Assembly (NCBI GenBank): GCA_000733355.1
Contig: JNVV01000021.1
Location: 20,917 to 84,916 of the forward strand
DNA length: 64,000 nucleotides
Direction of reading: 5' to 3'
Source: Falciphora oryzae
Taxonomy: Eukaryota; Ascomycota; Sordariomycetes; Magnaporthales; Magnaporthaceae
Below the pieces are notes generated by a model. It was not told the origin of the DNA. It saw nothing but the letters and a program-made list of their open reading frames with translations, and ran no database searches. Of this stretch, positions 9,801 to 20,405 are shown piece after piece. The translations under genes were made by a program, and so were the position numbers. Each line of letters begins with the position of its first letter. Position 1 is the first letter of the stretch.

Positions 9801-10391
9801 GAACGGCATCGTTCGCGATGGATCAGAGGGCCGCCAGGGGACAATGGATCGGCGCCGGTGTCCCAGCGAAAATGCTGCCATGAGCACCGCAGTTTCCGTC
9901 CGCCAAAGACCGAAGGATTCCAAATATAGAAACGACCTCTACTTCCTTTGACTCTTTAAGTCCTGCGTGCTATCGAGGACAAGTTTCTTTTGACGGCAAC
10001 ATCTCCTATGGCCTCGTGATGTGGACGTGTCCCTCGTTCAAAGAGCAAAGAACCCCGGATGCGGACATGGCTTTGAGCCCTGCGTGCAATAAAGGGGGAT
10101 TCTTTTGTCGCTAGCGGTCCAGAATTCACGCGGGCTCCGGATATAGAACGGTATTGTGATGCTTTCTTCAAGTGGCCGATGTGGTTGGTGTGCACTGGGG
10201 CGGATCCCTAGATAGATCCCTTCGTTCCAAGCAGCATCCTATTCGAAGTTTAGTCTGAAAATAGAAGCGCTTCATTTACAAAGGATGGAATCATCCGACG
10301 GCGGGCAGCTATGTTGCGTGATAGGGGCCAAGTAAGTCTCTTTGTCCGGCTACGTACGGGATGATTTCCTTTGTTCAGAGATAACTACGGT

Positions 10392-13300
10392 CTACTGGCG
10401 AGCCTCGATGGCCGCCTTGATAGCTGCAAAGTTCACCAAAACAGATTGTCAGCGGAGACAAGTGACGAGGCGAGGACGTAAAACAGGGGGCACAGTAAAA
10501 ACTAACCATCGCAAGTCACCTTGGCATCCCCAAACAGCATGCGCGTGCCGGGCATGTAGAACATAGGGTTCGGCACGTCAGCGTAGCCGCTCGCCAGGCC
10601 GCGCTTCATGACGATGACCGTCTTGCTCTTCCACGCGTGCAGCACCGGCATGCCCGCGATGGGGCTGCCGGGCTCGAGGGCGATGGGGTTGACCGTGTCG
10701 TTGGCGCCAATGACCAGGGTCACGTCCGTGTCGCCAAAGTCGTCGTTGATCTCGTCCATCTCGAGCACGATGTCGTAGGGCACGCTGGCCTCGGCCAGGA
10801 GCACGTTGCACTGGCCCGGCATGCGCCCGGCCACGGGGTGGATGGCGAAGCGGACGTTGACGTTCTTGGACCGCAGCATGCTCGTGATCTCCGAGATGGC
10901 GTACTGCGCCTTGGCCACCGCCATGCCGTAGCCCACCACGATGATGACGCTCTCGGCGTTGGTCAGCGCCTCGGCCGTCTCTTCGACGTTGGTCTGCGTC
11001 ACGGCGCCCTCGATCTTGAAGTCGCTGGCAGGGGCTGGCGCGATGCCGCCGAAGAGGACGTTTGTGAGCGACCGGTTCATGGCCACACACATCTGAAGAG
11101 TGGGTGTTGGTTAGCACTGCGAAACTGTAGGAAGATTGAAGGGTTGGAGCGCGAGGGGAAAAAACTCACGATATACGACAGGATCGAGCCAGACACTCCA
11201 ATCAGCGCACCGACGGTCGTCAGGAGCGAGTTATCAAGCATGAAGCCCTCAGCCACAAGCGCAAAACCGCTGTAGGCATTGAGCACCGTAATGACGACGG
11301 GCATGTCGGCGCCACCAATTGCAGACGTGGTGGTGAAGCCCTTGGCGAAAGACAGAGCCGTGTTGGCGGCCAGGGCGCCAGCAGCGATTGCGGGCGAGCC
11401 GGGGGCCATGGTAACGAAAGCACCCATGGTGGCCATGTTACCAGCCAGCATGCCCGAGTTGAGCAGATGTCGTCCTGGGAGAATGATTGGCTTCGAAGAT
11501 ACCCGGCCGGCGAGCTTGAGGAACGCAACGATGGACCCCGTGAAGGTGACACCGCCGATCAGAACACCAAGGTAGGCAGTAACGAGGTGCAGGGTCGTGA
11601 TGTGGTCGAGGTCAGCCATGACACTACCGATACTAGTTAGGACGGCAGCCAGACCGACCACGGAGTGGAGGGCAGCGACGGTCTGTGGGAGGTCGGTGGG
11701 CGTGATGCGCTTTCCAATGAGCAGTCCAATAATGCTGCCAACAGCGGCGAGACCGCCAAACTGAGCCAGGACCTCAGGGGAGAATCCAACAGCCAGAAGA
11801 GACGCCAGGACTCCAGAGCCAACACCGAGTATGCCGAGCGAGTTACCCATCCTAGCCGTGGCCTGCGACGCTAGGCTAGAAATGGAGCTGATGCAGAGAA
11901 TTGAGCTGACCAGATACCCGGCCTGGACGAGGCCGGCGGCGCCCGTCGACGCCGCAGCGATGAATCCGCCACCAAACAGAACTCCCGGGATGGCATACAG
12001 CCACGGGTACTCTGGAGGATCTGTAGGCCGCTTGAACATGTCCAGCATTCGCTTCGTGATCACGAAACCTCCCGAGACGTTAACGAATGCCAGAAGCACC
12101 GACAGCGCGCCAAAGGTTTGAGGGATCGTCTCGGGGACGTAGCCGCCCCCCAGAACGAAGAGCCCGCCAATGCCGACCATGCCCGAGATGGCATTGGTCA
12201 CGCTCATCAGCGGACTGTGAAGTGCGGGCGCGACGTTCCAGACGGCCCGGTATCCAATCAGACTCGCGAGACCAAAAGTGAAGACGTTGCCCATGAAGAG
12301 CGGGCTGGTGAGCTTGCCGAGGGCGAGAGCGGTGCCCATGCCAGCTCCAACGAGCGTGACCTCGCGGGCTTCCTTCTGGAACGGCGTCAGAGCAACCGGC
12401 TGCGCCTCCTTGGCAACGACTGGCGGGGCTGCGGGCGCTGGAGGTGGCGCGGGCCGGGGAGCGGGCGGGAGCACCTCGCCATTTTGCGTCACGATGGCGC
12501 CACGCACGACCTCGTCGGTCAGATCAATGCCGAACTCCTTCTCCACGGGAGTCATGGTGAGCAGGAACTTGGTGATGTTGTTGGAGTACAGAGTTGATGA
12601 CTGGGTCGGCAGTCGCGAGGGCAAGTCCGTGTAGCCAATGATCTTGATGTCGTGGTATGTGACCATCTCGCCAGGAACCGTCTTCTCGCAGTTGCCGCCA
12701 GCCTCGGCCGCCAGATCCACAACTACCGACCCGGGCTTCATGGTCTCGAGCATGGACTTGGTGATGAGCCGGGGCGCGGGCTTGCCGGGGATCAGGGCGG
12801 TCGTGATGATGATGTCGACATCGCGGGCTTGGTTCGCAAACAGGCGCAGCTGGGCCTCCTGGAACTCCTTGGACATCTCCTTCGCGTACCCGCCAGCGCC
12901 TGATCCGTCCTCCTGGACGTCGACCTCGATGAACTCGGCGCCCAGCGACTGGACCTGCTCGCGGGTAGCCGGCCGAGTGTCGAAGCCACGCACGATGGCA
13001 CCCATGCGGCGCGCCGTCGCGATGGCACTGAGGCCTGCCACGCCGGCGCCCACGACGCTAGAGAACGTAAACTATAAGTACACATCCTAACACCCGAGTT
13101 AAAGGAACTACCTACAGCACCTTGCAGGGCGGGATCTTGCCCGCGGCCGTGACCTGGCCCGTCAAGAAGCGGCCAAAGTTGTTGGACGCCTCCAGCACGG
13201 CCTTGTAGCCGGCAATGTTGGCCATGGAGCTGAGCGCGTCGAAGACTTGGGCGCGCGAGATGCGCGGGATCATATCCATGGCGAACGATGTCGCCTTCTT

Positions 13301-14054
13301 CTCGGCCAGCTTCTGCACCAGCTCCTTGTTCTGCGCCGGCTGCAGGAATGACACGAGCGTCTGGCCGGCCTTCATGGAGTCAATCTCGGGCGCGCTTGGA
13401 CCGCGCACCTTGAGCACGATGTCGGAATCGGCCCAGACCTTACCGGCGTCCACTAGCTCCGCTCCGGCCTTGTCATAGGCCTCGTCGGGGAAGTCAGCAA
13501 GGGCTCCGGCGCCGCGCTCGACGAGCACGCGCTTGAAGCCTTTCTTGAGCAGAAGGGCGACGTTCTGCGGCGTCAGAGCCACCCTGCGCTCGTTGTTGTA
13601 CGTCTCCTTGGGGACGCCGACGGCGAGCTGGCCGTAGGGCGTGGTCGGCGGCAGCACCTTGGTGGAGTAGGTTGCCGTGGCCACCTGCCCGGGCGGAGTG
13701 GGAATCGCGGACAGGACCGAAGCATGGCGGACGAGCTGGGGCTGCTGCGGCGGCTGGCACCGAGGCGCCGTCACCGTCAAAGCCAGCGACGGCGACGAGG
13801 CAGCCCCGTGGCATTTGCCCGTGTTGTGCCATTTTCGCTGAGCGCGAGCTAGACCACCCAGGGACAAAGCCGCGGAACCGTCTATGGCCAGGCGGCGATC
13901 AATTACAGCAGCGGCATGTTAGCTTCCGACGATGCGATATGACGCTACGCTCGCCGGCCAGTCGCGCCGCCGGTGTAAGCTACCAGCCCGCCAAATCTCA
14001 CGATTAGATCCCTTTGTTTTCGTCTTTGTTCTACTTACCCAGGATTCCCGACAT
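10392..14054 (-). CDS. NNT: Mitochondrial NAD(P) transhydrogenase (alpha and beta parts fused)
   Basis: Five exons: 14054-14039, 13881-13116, 13057-11170, 11092-10507 and 10423-10392; introns 157, 58, 77 and 83 bp. Summed coding length 3288 nt gives 1095 aa, close to animal NNT (about 1086). The first exon is only 16 nt (MSGIL plus one base) and the last is 32 nt (ending [10 protein letters not shown]). The protein begins with an Arg/Ser/Ala-rich presequence, followed by the alanine dehydrogenase/PNT N-terminal domain ([18 protein letters not shown], about residue 90), the NAD-binding fold ([19 protein letters not shown], about 262), a multi-span proton-translocating membrane region (about 490-890) and the NADP-binding domain III ([31 protein letters not shown]). 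The enzyme reduces NADP+ with NADH using the inner-membrane proton gradient. All regions are intact. Confidence 0.95.
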
Positions 14055-15744
14055 GCCACGGTGGGCGGCGCGCCTCGCAAGCGCCAGCGACAGGGCGTGC
14101 GGTCCATGGCCACGAGCCAGGCCAGGCCGCATCAGGGATATCGACATCGCGATTGGGCGTCCGGGACCGGCTTCGGGGGAGGAGGAAGCAGGAAACGGAG
14201 GAGAAAAAAGCTCTCAAGAAATCGAGCTACGTCATTTGACGCATCCCACGACCAACGCTGTCTGTGGGAGACTAGGCCGGGGGCAGGCAGTCAAACCGCT
14301 GCTAGCTTTGCCCTCAGCTTCTGCAAGCTCGGGGAAGCTTGAGCTTGGGAGCTTTGGCGCGAGCGGGGGATGCAGGATGACGGAGAGAAAGAAAACCAAA
14401 AGGGACCAAAGGTTCGTCAGGTAGAGCCAATTAAACTCAGGGCTCCGTGGTTCGGTGACACAAAGCGTACAGTCCAACGCACCGCAATAGACGCGCCTAC
14501 ATGTTCCCGCCAACGTCGAATGCCAGGCTAGCGGTCGGCCTCGGCGATGCATGAGGGAACAAAGGAGGGGAATGAGGGGAGGGAGAAAGGAACAATAGCT
14601 GCGCGAATAAAGAAGAGGAGGGGAAACACGAACGGACGGAGGGATCTCGCCACCCCGCACCAGCCTCCTCTTGGGGCTTGGAGATTGGAAACAAGGGAGG
14701 CAGCAGGCCCGTAGCAGACATGAAATTACCCGGGCGCGTCCATGGCTGTGAGCTGCCGGCACGGTCGGCTGATCAGCGTCGTGTCCAATGCGTTGCGTGC
14801 ATGCGACGGCCGATTGCATGCGTCGTTTCGACCGTCAAAGACCAACAATGGCCCCTGCGCCCACCCGCCAGGTCTGCCCAGCCACGGCAGCCCCGCCCCC
14901 AGACTTTTGGGCCCCTTCGGAACCATTTGAGAGCGGGGGAAGCGGCGGAAAGGCAGCAGGTGCTTGCCGCTGTGCCATCCAAGGTGGGGATGTGAGGGAT
15001 AAGTGGTGAGACGAGGTCGCAGACCAGCTGAGGGGATGCCTTGGCGGTTCGATTCTTCCAGCTTGCATCATCACAAATCCACACGACGCCAGTCGCCCAA
15101 GTCCCCATTTCTTATCTGCCAAGTGGGACTGCCGCTGATGAAGATAATCGCGGTTGTCTCCGTTTCCCATACCGACGGCGTGTTACCATCGACTTGCGGG
15201 TCAAACCTCCTTCATGTAGAGAAGGTGGCGGTAGTCTTCTTCGCCTTCTATGCCGCAAATGCACCCCTCTCGCCCGGCCTCCGTTTCGAACGCCAGCGGC
15301 CATGGGAAACTGACTGGAGCTAGCTCCAAGTGCTGGCCCTCACTGGCCGAGTGGCCGCGCTCCACGTGAGGCTCGAAAGAACCCCCACCCCGTGCACTGC
15401 CCCTAAAACGTCACTGCCACAGAAGTTGCCAGCCACATCGTCGAGATAGACGGCAGAGACGTCAGGCTCCAGCACAGCCGCTCAGAGCCTGACCATTTCC
15501 ATGCGAGCACCAAACTGCACAATTCGCCCGACACCTCTCCCTACATTACGTCCATCTCGACCCCTCTACCTCTCCTTCATTTTGCCTACCAGCTCAGCAG
15601 CGCGAAGCAAAGCCGGCTCATCTGAGTACCCGAAATACTCACAGCCCGTCGTCTTGTGTTTTTAAACACCGCTTTCCATTCGATATACATCCTCCGCTCC
15701 CATTCATATTTCATCAGCTGCTCCCTACCCCACTCGATGCCAGG
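14055..15744. other. Intergenic region between divergent genes
   Basis: Holds the 5' flanks of the transhydrogenase (minus) and the HET gene (plus). Open frames present on both strands have no recognisable domain, no conserved intron structure and mostly non-ATG starts. Pyrimidine-rich stretches at 15520-15740 suit a fungal core promoter. No other feature supported. Confidence 0.45.
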
Positions 15745-18156
15745 ATGGTATCCTACAGTCACCAGCCAATCGACCTCTCGCGACAAGCCATCAGGCTGCT
15801 GCGACTACTCCCGGGTAGCTACGACGACGAAGTCCGCTGCGAGCTTTTCCAGTCTTTCCTGAGCGACGGGGAGTATGAGGACGAACATGTCCCATATCAG
15901 GCCCTGTCGTACACCTGGGGGGAATACACCAGCTCTCGACAGATTACAATCCAGGGGCAACCGTTCACAGTCACCGACAATCTGTACGACGCTCTGTACC
16001 ATCTTCGTCAGCTGGAGGACAGGATTCTCTGGGTCGACGCATTGTGTATCGACCAGGATAACAAACTGGAAAAGAATCACCAGGTCGGCCAGATGGATGT
16101 GATCTACAAAACAGCAGAGAGGGTTATCATCTGGCTGGGACGGGGCGATCAAAGAACCGCGTCGCTTCTGAACCTGGCCACAAAGCTCCATCAACAGGTG
16201 ATCTGTTTACCTAACAGCCGGACTTCCTTGGAGGTTTGGAGGCTCGCGTGGACACACATGATTCACGATACGGGGCATAAAAACCCCGAAGCATTCGCGG
16301 ATTTTGTAGACAATCCCGTCCGGGGGCTCGAATTCCTGCTCCAAAGCACATGGTTCCGCCGAGTTTGGGTGATTCAGGAGGTCGCCCTCGCCAAAAGAGC
16401 GGACGTGGTCTGCGGATGGTCGTCAGCATCGGCCAACGCTTTCGCTATCATGCCTGAACTGCTGGGCATCAGGACCAGCTCAGGGGTACAGGCGCGACTG
16501 GAGGTAATGCCAAGCCCCCTCCGCGCAGGACCTGGGTCATGGTGGAATACAGAGCGGAGCCTCCGCACGATGCTTGCAAAATTTGGAACCAGCGAGGCCA
16601 GTCGCCCTCACGATCGAATCTACGCCCTTCTCGGGATCTCGTCCGACTCGAGCGGCTCGAGGAAGATCCAACCAAAGTACGATTTGGATGAGAGACAGGT
16701 TGTCAAGGAGATCTTGTCATTTATCCTTTCCGGAGACAATCCGGCGGTCAAGGACGTCGAGTTTCCGCCTTGGTCTGTTCACGAGCTGCTCACCAAACTG
16801 TGCCTCGGCGATGATCTCGACACCCGAGCCTTAATTTGGTCCATCAAAAACAAAAGCCATACCGTATTCCGGATACTTTTCCAAAGATCCTTTCTGGACA
16901 ACTGTTCTTCTTCGAATGTCAACAAATTCCACGACCAGTTAGTCGACCTCGCCTTGTCACTCGAACTGGATGGTAACGTACGGTGGCCAGACACGGAATT
17001 CTGGGAACCGAATGCTCCTTTGGACACCAAAATTCGATCCATTTTCCAAGTGCTACTCCGTCTTGGTGCACAACACGGTCAAATCCCAGTCCTCGAATTC
17101 CTCTTGTCCCGCCGCCCTCAGCTCATCCACGAAGATAAGGCCGCTCTCTACGCGGCGGCCGGAAACGGGCGTGTCGCCACCGCAAAGTATCTCATCGAGC
17201 AGAAAGCCGATGTGAATGCCAAATACCATGACACCACCCCGCTCTTCGCAGCAATCAATAATGGTTACGGTGAAATGGTGGAGCTGCTCCTGAACAACAA
17301 TGCCAATACAGGGGGACGACGGTCACCACTTTGCGTCGCCTCTATGGCCAAACACCTATCCCTTATGCATCTTTTAATTAGGCGGGGGGAAAGTGTAGAC
17401 TGCGGTGAATGCTCGCCGCTTATCTGGGCCGTGGAGAATCAAGCACACGAAATCGCACGTCTACTCGTAACGGCAGGTGCGGATGTGAACAAACGTTACA
17501 AAGGAGAGAGCTCCACCACGACGCCCCTGGTAATGGCCACGAGCAATGATGATCTCGAGATGACCAAGCTGCTCCTCGAGGCCGGCGCAAGGGTGGATGA
17601 GCTTGATCACTCATTGGGGTTCACTAAAACAAGCTTTTGGCTTGCTGCCTCTCAGGGCTACCTTTGCGTTGCTCAAGAGCTCATACGAAAGGGGGCGAAT
17701 CCGCAAGCCAGAGACGGTCAATATAACGCAACGCCTCTGTGGATTGCAGCCAGAAATGGCCACGGAGATATCGTCAAGCTGCTCCTAGGCCTATCGCAAC
17801 CGACCATAGATATCGACTCCATGAGCGGCAAGCCTGGCGACTACATAAGATCAACTCCCCTTTACGAAGCAATAATAGGGGACTACGATGACATCGTCCG
17901 AGAATTGGTTGAAAGGGGGGCGGAGCTGAATAAAGGGGAAATATTTAGACACGGCCACTTCGTCACACCTCTGCGGGCCGCGGAAGCAGCGCGCAATGAC
18001 AGGGTGGTTGAGATCCTTCGCTGCGCTGCTCAGGCCCGGAATCCAGACAACAACCAGGCTTCCGCCACTCCGATGGACAATGTGCTACAGGGACGGATAG
18101 GCAAAACGAGGAGTAGATGGACCAAGTTGCGAGATCGGTACCGGAGGCAGTCCTAG
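15745..18156 (+). CDS. HET domain protein with C-terminal ankyrin repeats
   Basis: Intronless, 803 aa. The HET (heterokaryon incompatibility) domain occupies roughly residues 50-210 with its usual blocks: YQALSYTWG (51-59), ILWVDALCIDQDN (94-106), QVGQMDVIYKTAERVIIWLG (113-132) and the WFRRVWVIQEVALA block (about 203-216). After a linker, ankyrin repeats run from about residue 445 to 770, e.g. ALYAAAGNGRVATAKYLIEQKADVNA and TPLWIAARNGHGDIVKLLLG. No NACHT or NB-ARC domain lies between them. HET proteins trigger cell death after contact with non-self partners; the ankyrin array is the likely recognition part (family knowledge). It is the first of several recognition-type genes in this stretch. 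The frame appears undamaged. Confidence 0.88.
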   Translation: MVSYSHQPIDLSRQAIRLLRLLPGSYDDEVRCELFQSFLSDGEYEDEHVPYQALSYTWGEYTSSRQITIQGQPFTVTDNLYDALYHLRQLEDRILWVDALCIDQDNKLEKNHQVGQMDVIYKTAERVIIWLGRGDQRTASLLNLATKLHQQVICLPNSRTSLEVWRLAWTHMIHDTGHKNPEAFADFVDNPVRGLEFLLQSTWFRRVWVIQEVALAKRADVVCGWSSASANAFAIMPELLGIRTSSGVQARLEVMPSPLRAGPGSWWNTERSLRTMLAKFGTSEASRPHDRIYALLGISSDSSGSRKIQPKYDLDERQVVKEILSFILSGDNPAVKDVEFPPWSVHELLTKLCLGDDLDTRALIWSIKNKSHTVFRILFQRSFLDNCSSSNVNKFHDQLVDLALSLELDGNVRWPDTEFWEPNAPLDTKIRSIFQVLLRLGAQHGQIPVLEFLLSRRPQLIHEDKAALYAAAGNGRVATAKYLIEQKADVNAKYHDTTPLFAAINNGYGEMVELLLNNNANTGGRRSPLCVASMAKHLSLMHLLIRRGESVDCGECSPLIWAVENQAHEIARLLVTAGADVNKRYKGESSTTTPLVMATSNDDLEMTKLLLEAGARVDELDHSLGFTKTSFWLAASQGYLCVAQELIRKGANPQARDGQYNATPLWIAARNGHGDIVKLLLGLSQPTIDIDSMSGKPGDYIRSTPLYEAIIGDYDDIVRELVERGAELNKGEIFRHGHFVTPLRAAEAARNDRVVEILRCAAQARNPDNNQASATPMDNVLQGRIGKTRSRWTKLRDRYRRQS

Positions 18157-18897
18157 TCACAGTCGGATGCCGGGGATCACCAATGACAAAGCACAATTAC
18201 CTGACCCTTCCCGCGTTGCTGTATAGTTAATATATCGCGTCTTTTTTTTCATGTTGCTGATCGGCTCGAGCATTTTCTTCAGTTATTTAATCCGGACTCA
18301 ATCAATTCCTTCCGTGTTACCGTGTGACTATGTACCTTGCTCTCCGCTTATTTTGTCAAAAGTCTTATGCACTGCCTCATCCTCTTTTGTAACATTCGAT
18401 CCTTTGCGTGGTACCGCGTCGCCATGCTACCGGCTCCCCGCCCTTTACCGCCGGCCCCGTCCCCGCCAATTTTGCCAATCCGTCGGGCCCGAAGCCATCG
18501 AGTGTCCCCGACTCGGGAGAAAAAGTGAGCCCCCAACCGCCCCCACGGCTCCGAACACCGTATTACCCGGACGGGTCTGCTCCCTGCCGCAGCTGCTGGG
18601 CCCACCCGCCCGCCGAGACGCCCGTGGAAGGAATGAGCCAGGGTTTGAGCGGTGAAAAGTGTCTCGCAAGGAGCTGTGAATGGTTGGGTCCGGAGGCAGG
18701 ATGAGTTGTCGTGAGATCATCGCGCAAGTCCAACGACCGCTACCAAAACCCATATAAAGAGAAGATGCAATTCCCCCTTATGGAACATGATTTCTTTGCA
18801 GGACAGCAGCTCCCACCAGCAAGCGTTGCCTCAATCCGGCTTCTACCAGCTCATCCTACCATCTTTGCCTTGCCAAACGACTGCCAGCACAGTCACA
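18157..18897. other. Intergenic, promoter of the secreted protein gene
   Basis: No supported gene. A CCATATAAAGAG element at about 18750-18761 lies near 145 bp before the ATG at 18898 and is a plausible TATA box. Overlapping open frames on both strands have no recognisable content. Confidence 0.4.
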
Positions 18898-19367
18898 ATG
18901 CAGTTCACCACTTCCACCGCCCTCGCCTCCCTCCTCACGGTCCTCCACGGCACGGCCACGGCAAATCCCATCGCCGCCGCCCCAGTGTCGCCGGCAGTTG
19001 CTGAGGGGCTCGAGTCTCGGCAGCAAAACGGGGTCAACGTGGTGTTCTTTGCCGACGGAAACTGCGGCGGCAGGTCGTATCCGTTCGGGGTCCCAGGCCG
19101 CAGAATGGAGTGCTGGGCTGTGCCCTTTGCCGTCAACTCGCTTCGCGTCAGCGGAGGGTACGTATTGTCGAGGAGAGAAATGCCGTCCTGAACAAGTCAA
19201 AGGTGAATGACGTGGCTAACACAATGGACTTCGCTCCGTGAAACTACAATAGCGGCTGCAAAATCACCACCTGGAGTGGGAACGACTGCCGCGGATCGTC
19301 TGCGAGCGCGTCCAACAATGGGTGCACCACAGTCAAATATGGGTCTGCCTTGATCGACTGCCGTTAA
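18898..19367 (+). CDS. Small secreted cysteine-rich protein (effector-like)
   Basis: Two exons, 18898-19157 and 19253-19367 (95-bp intron, GTACGT donor, GCTAAC branch site, TAG acceptor); 124 aa. An N-terminal signal peptide is clear: MQFTTSTALASLLTVLHGTA followed by TANPIAAAP. The mature part, about 75 residues after a possible SRQQ processing site, has six cysteines in the blocks NCGGRSYP, MECWAVP, GGCKITTWSGNDCRG, NNGCTTV and LIDC, sufficient for three disulfides. The spacing is reminiscent of small beta-gamma-crystallin-like or killer-protein folds, but that is only a guess. It could be an effector or an antimicrobial protein. It lies between a HET-ankyrin gene and an NLR pseudogene, which may be chance. 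Confidence 0.8.
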
Positions 19368-20405
19368 ACACACCCCAGGGCGGGCGAGTTGGCTTTGCGG
19401 CCTCCCCATACCGTGGATAGTTTTTTGCCGGCACAATGGAATCTCTTCCCATGTTCAACACATGATTTATAAATGGCCGAACGATATGCTGTGTGGTTGA
19501 GCTTTAGGTTATAAGAGAAATTGCATTGGTATTGACAAAACGACTTTGGACTTTCCAATATCTTTATTGAATCCGTGCGCTCTCTGTTAGGCAGTCCCGC
19601 GCTTTGGGCACGAATATAAAAACGGATTAACATCAAAAGTAATGCGTTCAGTTGCTTTTTTTTCCCACGCAATTTAGCCAACCCGGATACATAAATGCCC
19701 TAATTCCTAATCAGAATTTTCCGCTTTTTTAAACGCATTATTTACACTTTTTTTAATTTACCCTTCGCCTGTGCAATACGGCGGATATTAACGGAGGTTT
19801 CGTTGGGATCCTAATAGCCGTGGTCAGCGTCGGCTTTCCTAATAGCTGTGGTTGGTCTGCGGTCGGTATTGGCACCGCTGTAATGAGGAAGGACTTGGGC
19901 GGCCCGGCCCAGGTGACCGCGGCAACCCTGTGCCCAGAGCTCCACCCAATTACCCAGCCGCCGAAGCGTCCCTCCAAGGGCATGTGGCAACCTTGACGGC
20001 CCTGCTGGCCAGGACCCTGCACGTGGCTCTTACCGTAGGTAGTCAAGGGAGGCTAGAAGGGGGCACTTTCCACGACCACCTTCAGCCAGCCCTGGAAAAA
20101 CACGTCGCACCGTGTTGCGCAACGGTTACGAGTGGCCCGCCCCCCATCCTCGGCGGTCGCGATCGACGTCCTCCAGCCGGCCGGCTCCATCCAGCTAGTC
20201 CACCGGCACCACAACCGGCTAACACAGCAGCCCCTCGGCAGAGTGGTGGATCGCATAAGTGCTGGAGCCTGAAACGAAGACCAGGGGAGCTATGCAAGAG
20301 TGGATTACTGACGTGAATAGGGTGTCGAACGAACTGGACGCCACAGATAGGCAGAAGGGCGCAATCAAGGACATGGTGGCTGCGACTGAAGCTCATCCAC
20401 TCTGG
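19368..20405. other. Intergenic; AT-rich patch and no supported gene
   Basis: 19440-19760 is relatively AT-rich and could be old repeat debris. From 19850 to 20320 a 154-codon frame is open on the plus strand but is Pro/Gly/Arg-rich and has no recognisable domain. I do not call it a gene. Confidence 0.35.

Noticed and set aside
10578..11275. Long alternative frames over the transhydrogenase 3' end
   Set aside because: They are GC-rich shadows, Arg/His/Gly-rich, on or opposite a clearly conserved exon.
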